Below are positions 59,220 to 64,000 of a stretch of 64,000 nucleotides of DNA, piece after piece. Both the position numbers and the translations under genes were made by a program. Under the pieces are notes generated by a model. It ran no database searches. It had not been told where the DNA came from and saw only the letters and a list, made by a program, of their open reading frames with translations. Every line of letters begins with the position of its first letter. The first letter of the stretch is position 1. This DNA comes from Sphingobacterium humi (GTDB lineage Bacteria; Bacteroidota; Bacteroidia; Sphingobacteriales; Sphingobacteriaceae): contig NZ_WSQA01000009.1 of assembly GCF_009768885.1 (NCBI RefSeq), positions 1 to 64,000 of the forward strand. The letters run 5' to 3'.

Positions 59220-60878
59220 TTATCTTGGAAAGATTAAGGTAAATACGGTTCCTTCACCTTCGTTACTACTTACTTTAATCTCGCCGCCCATAAACTCCGT
59301 AATTTCTTTACAAAAGGCCAATCCTAATCCCACACTCCCACTTTGATTGAATTGGTTTTTTACTCTATAAAACTTTTTAAAAATATTCTTTAATTCTGCC
59401 TTATTTATTCCGATTCCTTGGTCAGCGAATTGGATCACAAAGCTTTTTTTATTTTGCTCAACACTAATATCAATAAATTTTCTCGAAACTTCGGAATATT
59501 TATACGCATTGTCTATCAAATTTTGAAATACCGAATTTAACAAAATTGGATCGGTATACATACTGCTTTCCACCGCAATACGTGAAGTCAGCTTTAAGTC
59601 TGGATATTTAATACGTGTTGCATCAAATATTTCTTCACAAAAACTGTTCAAATCCACGTATTCGCCTTTGTATTTTAATGATTTATTTTCTATCTGCGTG
59701 AAAGACAGCAATTTATTCATTAAATTATTTAGCTTATCGGCTTCCTGATCCAGAATGCGGCCATACATATGGCGTTCCTGATCGGAAATCTTCTCTGCAG
59801 ATTTAATATTATTCCCCGCAATTTTAATCACGCTCACAGGTGTTTTAAATTCGTGGGTCAGGTTATTGATAAAATCATACTGCAATTGAAATAACCTGCT
59901 GTTAATCGCGATATTCCGGTATATCAGGTATACGATGCACAAAAGAATCGCATACAGCAAAGACAAACCCAACACCACCGGAAAGAACCGTCTATTAATC
60001 TCTCCTTGCAAGAACTGTTCCGATGAATCAAATTGCAGCTTATATTCCGATAATGCCCCCGGCAAAGGCATCTCGGTATGAATGTCGCCCTCCTCTTCCA
60101 TCACGTTCGGATCGGCCACCGCCAAGATCCGGATATTCTCGAACAAACGCGGCTGTACGTTCTCAATCTTGATTTTCAAGGGGTTAATCTTATAGACAAA
60201 CAAATCCTGATCATATGCAACCGGCAATAAATCCGGATCTTCCATCAGCGCTTTGTAGGCTTTCAAGGTATTAATCCGCGGAATATTCAAATACGTAATC
60301 TTCCCCGGCACTGTATTATAAAATATACGATAGATGTCGTTTTCTGTTAAAGAAGTCGAATCATCCAACACATCCAGGAAGTTCACCATCTTAATGGCCA
60401 TGTTATTGAAGTCGTCCGATGTTGGTCGGGTTTCATTGGCATCAATACGGCTCCGGTGCAGCTTATTGCTATTATCCAGGCTAAAGGCATAGATCGTTTG
60501 CGGAAAGATCAGCAGGTTCTGAAAGCGAACCCCGCGCACCGCACTGCTTTGGTTGGTAAACAGCACATCGTAAAACACCACTTCTTCCACAAAAGGATTC
60601 TTCCGCAAAATCTTCTCTGCATAGTTTAAGGCATGCACGGAATCCAGATACCCTTGGTAACTGGAAACCTCCGAGATACTATTGTTAAAGAAGTTATTAA
60701 AAGGCTTTAGGGTTGCATCGAACACATCCACCTTGCGGTTATTGAATTCCGACTGCACATAATTGGTCATCATTACCCGGCCCAAAAACACCGCAATAAT
60801 ATAGAGAATGGTCAAAAAGGCCACAAAGGCAATCAACAGCCCAATATTCTTCCGATATTTACTCGCCTTTTTCACCAT
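59220..60878 (-). CDS. Membrane sensor histidine kinase
   Basis: This 552-residue kinase has two membrane segments (about residues 12-34 and 302-325) with an extracytoplasmic sensor of about 265 residues of no family I recognise. The HisKA dimerisation domain has the phosphorylated His in NNLTHEFKTPVSVIKIAG; the ATPase domain has LIDNAYKYSE (N box), FADQGIGINKAE (G1) and GSVGLGLAFCKEI (G2). No HAMP domain is visible between. The frame starts at TTG 60881; ATG 60878 is preferred. It follows the S9-like lipoprotein gene by 7 bases and precedes the regulator gene by 16. Confidence 0.92.
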   Translation of the reverse strand: MVKKASKYRKNIGLLIAFVAFLTILYIIAVFLGRVMMTNYVQSEFNNRKVDVFDATLKPFNNFFNNSISEVSSYQGYLDSVHALNYAEKILRKNPFVEEVVFYDVLFTNQSSAVRGVRFQNLLIFPQTIYAFSLDNSNKLHRSRIDANETRPTSDDFNNMAIKMVNFLDVLDDSTSLTENDIYRIFYNTVPGKITYLNIPRINTLKAYKALMEDPDLLPVAYDQDLFVYKINPLKIKIENVQPRLFENIRILAVADPNVMEEEGDIHTEMPLPGALSEYKLQFDSSEQFLQGEINRRFFPVVLGLSLLYAILLCIVYLIYRNIAINSRLFQLQYDFINNLTHEFKTPVSVIKIAGNNIKSAEKISDQERHMYGRILDQEADKLNNLMNKLLSFTQIENKSLKYKGEYVDLNSFCEEIFDATRIKYPDLKLTSRIAVESSMYTDPILLNSVFQNLIDNAYKYSEVSRKFIDISVEQNKKSFVIQFADQGIGINKAELKNIFKKFYRVKNQFNQSGSVGLGLAFCKEITEFMGGEIKVSSNEGEGTVFTLIFPR

Positions 60879-60885
60879 CAAGGGT

Positions 60886-62772
60886 CTATTTCAAATACTC
60901 GGCCAAAAACTGCTCTATTTCTTGGTAATATTCCACGACGTTTTCTTCATTTCTAAAGCGTTTTCCTTCATCTTTTTTGAAGATATAACGTACTGGGATT
61001 TGGTTATTTTTTAATTTACCGACGAATTGATTGGCGTCGGTTACTGATGTAAACTTATCTTTTCCACCCTGGAAATACAAAACCGGAATGCGGACCTTAT
61101 CGGCATGGAAGATCGGCGATATCGCTTGGAACAACTCCGACTCCTTCGCCGGGTTCCCAATAATGCGGTAATACAGCTGCACATAATGCTTTAAGTGCGG
61201 TGGAATCTCCCGGAAATAGGTAAACATATTGCTATAACCCGAAGAGGAAATGGCGCAGCGGTATAGCGTTGAATTGAAGGCCGCCGCATACAAGGCCGAA
61301 TACCCCCCGAAACCGGCACCCATAATCGCAATCCTATCCTTATCGGCAATCCCTTGATGAATCAGCCAGGCCACCCCATCGGTAATGTCCGATTGAATCT
61401 TTCCGCCCCATTCTTTAAATCCTGCCGTCCAGAAATCCTTACCATAGCCTACTGAGCCGCGGTAGTTCACCTGAAATACCGTATAGCCCCGATTGGCCAG
61501 GAATTGCACCTCCGGATCAAAACCCCATTCCGTACGTCTGTTAGGCCCATCGTGCACCAGGACCACCACCGGACTGTTCTTCCGCTGTTTACTTGGGTAG
61601 GTCACATAAGCATGTATGGTTCGGTTATCACGAGAAAGGTAACTCACCTCCTCCATCGGATACATCGCCAAGTCTTTCAACTTCGGATTATCCGCAATCA
61701 AAGGTTTCAGCTCCTTGCTGTTTTTGTTGTAATAATAATATTCACCCGGATGCACATCGCTGTAGGCCCGGATGATAAAACCATTCAGGTTGATATCGTT
61801 ATCCAAAAAGGTGATTTCCATATCCGGAAACTTCTTTTTCAAAACGGCATATACCTCCTTGAGGGTCGGGTTCAATACATTCTTCTGGTTTCTATTGACG
61901 AAGGAAGAGGTGTATAACACTTCCTGACGAATGCTGGAATAGCCTTCGAAATTCAAGTCGCCCAATTTATCCTCGTAAATATTCCGTACTTCCTTTCCAT
62001 TTGCCGCATCGTATTCTACCAAAGAAAGCTTATCGCGGTTATCGTTAGAAAGCGCATAGATATTGGTGTTCGATCCTTTGACAAATCCCATCGGGATAAA
62101 GGCCGTTTCAAAATCATTGCGCATCACCTCCTTAAAAGGCGCAGCTTCCGAAGCCCGGTACAGGATAGACTCCTGCACGCTATCGCTGGTTAGTGCCAGG
62201 CGTATTTCCCCATCGGGCGATGCAAACCAATTCACCACATTTCCCGGGTTCTTATAAATCATTTGTGTAGGCCTGCCGTCCATATACACGCGGTAGAGGT
62301 CAAACAAAGAAGAGTCACGTTTATTCATCCCCAGCACCAAGCTCCCGTTCTGACTGCGCAGCGGTGCTACCCAACGCAACCTCACCTTGGCCGGATCTAC
62401 TAGTGGATGACGTTCCTCTGTGCCCACATGAATGCGGAACAGCCTCAAGCTATCTGCCGGCGATTGCGTGTTAGAAAACACCAATTGCTCGTCATCAGCC
62501 CAAAAGAACCATTGTACGTTATAGTTAGATTGATAGGTTAATTGTTTGGAAGAATCGGGCCTGGCCAAATCCAGGATAAAAATATTCTTACAATGATCGT
62601 GAATCCCTAAATACGCAATTTTTGAACCATCGGGCGATAGCTTAAACTGGCTCTTATCGGGCTTCACAAAAAAGTCTTCAATAGGTATAATTTTCTCATG
62701 CCCCCCCTGCTGTTTACAGCTCCCTGCAAACACCAAAAGGCCAATAAGAAAAATAAACATTTTTAAATTCAT
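60886..62772 (-). CDS. S9-peptidase-like lipoprotein lacking catalytic Ser and His
   Basis: With ATG 62772 this is a 628-residue lipoprotein (lipobox VFAGSC, Cys19); an upstream open frame to 62880 adds no sensible signal. It has a PD40-like propeller region (FKLSPDGSKIAYLGIHD and repeats, about residues 30-350) and an alpha/beta-hydrolase domain of S9 type (VVVLVHDGPNRRTEWGFDPEVQFLANRGYTVFQVNYRGSVGYGKDF). At the nucleophile site the usual GxSxGG reads MGAGFGGYS: Gly replaces Ser. The usual DEGHGF reads DEGKRF: Lys replaces His. The Asp in QGGKDKFTSV is kept. It is most likely a non-catalytic, periplasm-facing protein. It is the first gene of the operon with the kinase and regulator. Confidence 0.85.
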   Translation of the reverse strand: MNLKMFIFLIGLLVFAGSCKQQGGHEKIIPIEDFFVKPDKSQFKLSPDGSKIAYLGIHDHCKNIFILDLARPDSSKQLTYQSNYNVQWFFWADDEQLVFSNTQSPADSLRLFRIHVGTEERHPLVDPAKVRLRWVAPLRSQNGSLVLGMNKRDSSLFDLYRVYMDGRPTQMIYKNPGNVVNWFASPDGEIRLALTSDSVQESILYRASEAAPFKEVMRNDFETAFIPMGFVKGSNTNIYALSNDNRDKLSLVEYDAANGKEVRNIYEDKLGDLNFEGYSSIRQEVLYTSSFVNRNQKNVLNPTLKEVYAVLKKKFPDMEITFLDNDINLNGFIIRAYSDVHPGEYYYYNKNSKELKPLIADNPKLKDLAMYPMEEVSYLSRDNRTIHAYVTYPSKQRKNSPVVVLVHDGPNRRTEWGFDPEVQFLANRGYTVFQVNYRGSVGYGKDFWTAGFKEWGGKIQSDITDGVAWLIHQGIADKDRIAIMGAGFGGYSALYAAAFNSTLYRCAISSSGYSNMFTYFREIPPHLKHYVQLYYRIIGNPAKESELFQAISPIFHADKVRIPVLYFQGGKDKFTSVTDANQFVGKLKNNQIPVRYIFKKDEGKRFRNEENVVEYYQEIEQFLAEYLK

Positions 62773-62866
62773 ATGAAAACCAACCACTTCATCAAATATT
62801 AAAAAAAAATATCGGAAACTACGGTTTGCAACCTTATTTTTACAGCAGTAAATTAATGTTAAGGTT

Positions 62867-63160
62867 ATGTATTTATACAATATTTCTGTTATTATCGAAG
62901 ATTCCGTTCATGAACCCGTGTTAAGTTGGTTAAAACAACAACTATTAACTAACGCAAACCAAGATTTAAAATTGTTGAAAATGCTTTATTCACCCCATGA
63001 AGGTCAAACCTATTGCATACAAGTTGTCGTGGAAGATGAAGCTGCTATCGAGACCATCCGTACGGCCGTTGTGATGCCCCTTCAGGAACATATTGCTCAG
63101 CATTTTCAAGAAAAAGCGTTCTTGTTCGATAGTATCATGCAGTATATTTCACATTCCTAA
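62867..63160 (+). CDS. DUF4286-family small protein
   Basis: This 97-residue soluble protein (MYLYNISVIIEDSVHEPVLSWLKQQL ... LFDSIMQYISHS) looks like DUF4286, a small ferredoxin-like fold common in Bacteroidota, of unknown role. It diverges from the S9-like operon with about 95 bases between starts. A TATTTTTA close to the -7 consensus is at 62834-62841. Confidence 0.82.
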   Translation: MYLYNISVIIEDSVHEPVLSWLKQQLLTNANQDLKLLKMLYSPHEGQTYCIQVVVEDEAAIETIRTAVVMPLQEHIAQHFQEKAFLFDSIMQYISHS

Positions 63161-63199
63161 GGGAGGGGCCAAATTAGCCTTCCCTTTTGCGTGAACAAC

Positions 63200-63484
63200 C
63201 TACTCCTTCCCCTCTTTGGCGAGCGGAAAAGTAGCAACCGGCTCTTGCTGACGGAATTTCTTATACCATAGGACACCTACGCCCGCGGCAATTAAAAAAG
63301 GCATAGCCAGCAAAAATAAAATACCATCGTTTAAGCCCTTACCCTGCGTGTTACCATCCTTTGTGCTGTTTTCTGCATTTAAGGAACACATGGCACATTG
63401 AGCCGTGGCGCTCGGCAGGCTACTGCTGTTAAGCAGCAGAAACACAGCCAAAACCATCATTAGAAAGGAATGCTTACGAATCAT
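63200..63484 (-). CDS. Small membrane protein with CxxC motif
   Basis: This 94-residue protein has a signal-like hydrophobic start (HSFLMMVLAVFLLLNSSSLPSATA), a CAMC motif just after it, a short polar linker (NAENSTKDGNTQGKG), and a second membrane segment (GILFLLAMPFLIAAGVGVLWYKKF). The CxxC lies outside the cell membrane and may bind metal or form a disulfide. I cannot name its role. It is convergent with the DUF4286 gene. Confidence 0.7.
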   Translation of the reverse strand: MIRKHSFLMMVLAVFLLLNSSSLPSATAQCAMCSLNAENSTKDGNTQGKGLNDGILFLLAMPFLIAAGVGVLWYKKFRQQEPVATFPLAKEGKE

Positions 63485-63515
63485 AAGGCAAAGTTAAGGA
63501 TTTATATTAATAATC

Positions 63516-64000
63516 TTAGACCTGATCGTGCAGCAGCACATTGAATTTCTCCCAAAAACCATCCACCGGAAGCGGTGCTTTTATCAGCATATCCTCTTCT
63601 TTCACGGGATGCACAAAGGCCAGGGAACGCGAGTGCAGGCAAATGGTACGCTTTAAACTCCCTCGCGGATAGCCATATTTATTATCCCCAACAAGGGGGC
63701 AGCCCATATAGGCCAATTGACAACGGATTTGATGCGTACGCCCGGTTACCGGCATCACCTTCAGCAAGTAATAGCCTTCTAAGGTACCTACCACCTCATA
63801 ATCCAATTCGGCAAAAGAGCCGTTTTTCACTTCCCGATCATAAGCCTTGGTCACCATCTTCTTCCGATCGCGCAACAACCAGTTCTGTAGCTTCCCTTTC
63901 ATTTGCGCCGGTTTCTCGCGCACCAAAGCCAGGTACGTTTTTTTCACCTTCCGATCGTGAAATAAGCGGTTCATCCGGTCCAATCCCTTACTGGTTTTGG
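63516..64000 (-). CDS. RluA-family pseudouridine synthase, C-terminal part (cut by window edge)
   Basis: The frame stays open through position 64000 and reads KTSKGLDRMNRLFHDRKVKKTYLALV, which is the middle of an RluA/RluC/RluD enzyme, so the N-terminal part with the catalytic Asp lies beyond the window. Visible are VMPVTGRTHQIRCQLAYMGCPLVGDNKYGY (the uridine-binding region) and LHSRSLAFVHPVKEE. It makes pseudouridine in rRNA or tRNA. It starts outside the window; the Met codes seen inside are not the real start. Confidence 0.88.
   Translation of the reverse strand, partial: KTSKGLDRMNRLFHDRKVKKTYLALVREKPAQMKGKLQNWLLRDRKKMVTKAYDREVKNGSFAELDYEVVGTLEGYYLLKVMPVTGRTHQIRCQLAYMGCPLVGDNKYGYPRGSLKRTICLHSRSLAFVHPVKEEDMLIKAPLPVDGFWEKFNVLLHDQV

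Noticed and set aside
62773..62880. N-terminal extension of the S9-like protein to 62880
   Set aside because: ATG 62772 gives a perfect lipoprotein signal; the extension would bury it.

Overview
The window looks like a chromosomal segment of a Bacteroidota bacterium, most likely family Sphingobacteriaceae (Sphingobacterium/Pedobacter type). Reasons: a SusC/SusD pair, a second TonB-dependent receptor with a CarboxypepD_reg front domain, OmpA/PD40/TPR and fimbrillin-like proteins, Bacteroidota-style lipoprotein signals, and -7 boxes of the TAnnTTTG type placed very close to start codons. Shine-Dalgarno sequences are mostly absent. I saw no tRNA, rRNA, CRISPR array, transposase or phage gene.

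Layout. 0.3-3.6 kb (+): a small lipoprotein, purM, then a retropepsin-like rimB and rimK pair. 3.6-4.1 kb: tandem and inverted repeats. 4.1-17.3 kb (-): a transglutaminase-like DUF3857 protein, then a tight six-gene operon (polyol-permease-like MFS, 2-hydroxyacid dehydrogenase, two FGGY kinases, histidine phosphatase, glycerophosphodiester phosphodiesterase) and a three-gene operon (MFS, FAD oxidoreductase, Tat-exported endonuclease/exonuclease/phosphatase-fold enzyme). A divergent DeoR-type regulator and susC/susD (17.5-23.3 kb, +) complete what looks like one uptake and catabolism locus, possibly for a polyol or sugar phosphodiester. 23.4-23.7 kb: a long perfect inverted repeat fed by 11-nt tandem repeats. 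23.7-26.9 kb (-): the translation operon thrS-infC-rpmI-rplT, with infC starting at TTG. 27.6-30.2 kb: queE and an OmpA/PD40 protein. 30.3-34.0 kb: two Gfo/Idh/MocA oxidoreductases diverging from a DUF819 membrane protein. 34.4-36.5 kb: a small protein and a fimbrillin-like lipoprotein, both behind unusually strong Shine-Dalgarno sites. 36.5-46.3 kb: housekeeping genes (thioesterase, rsmI, PH/SHOCT protein, lnt, cysteine desulfurase, NlpE-like, TPR, etfBA, bifunctional-nuclease-like, nucleoside permease). 46.6-53.4 kb: a TonB receptor plus beta-helix lipoprotein, diverging from an ABC system whose permease has a very histidine-rich loop, followed by a DUF3299-like protein. 53.4-64 kb (mostly -): rsmE, a CBS/CNNM protein, an orphan ORF, ppa, DedA, HIT, greA, then a two-component system cotranscribed with an S9-peptidase-like lipoprotein that lacks its catalytic Ser and His, a DUF4286 protein, a small membrane protein, and a truncated RluA-type pseudouridine synthase at the edge.

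The three observations I rate highest are: (1) the apparently dead S9 peptidase lipoprotein in an operon with a histidine kinase and response regulator; (2) hexamer pairs of the form TTAAYA-N5-YTAAYA in front of susC, the TonB receptor and the beta-helix lipoprotein, with the same 9-nt gap to a TAGTTTyG box at the first two, resembling Pho boxes; (3) the combined polyol/phosphodiester locus. All functional statements rest on motif recognition by eye; no database search was run.
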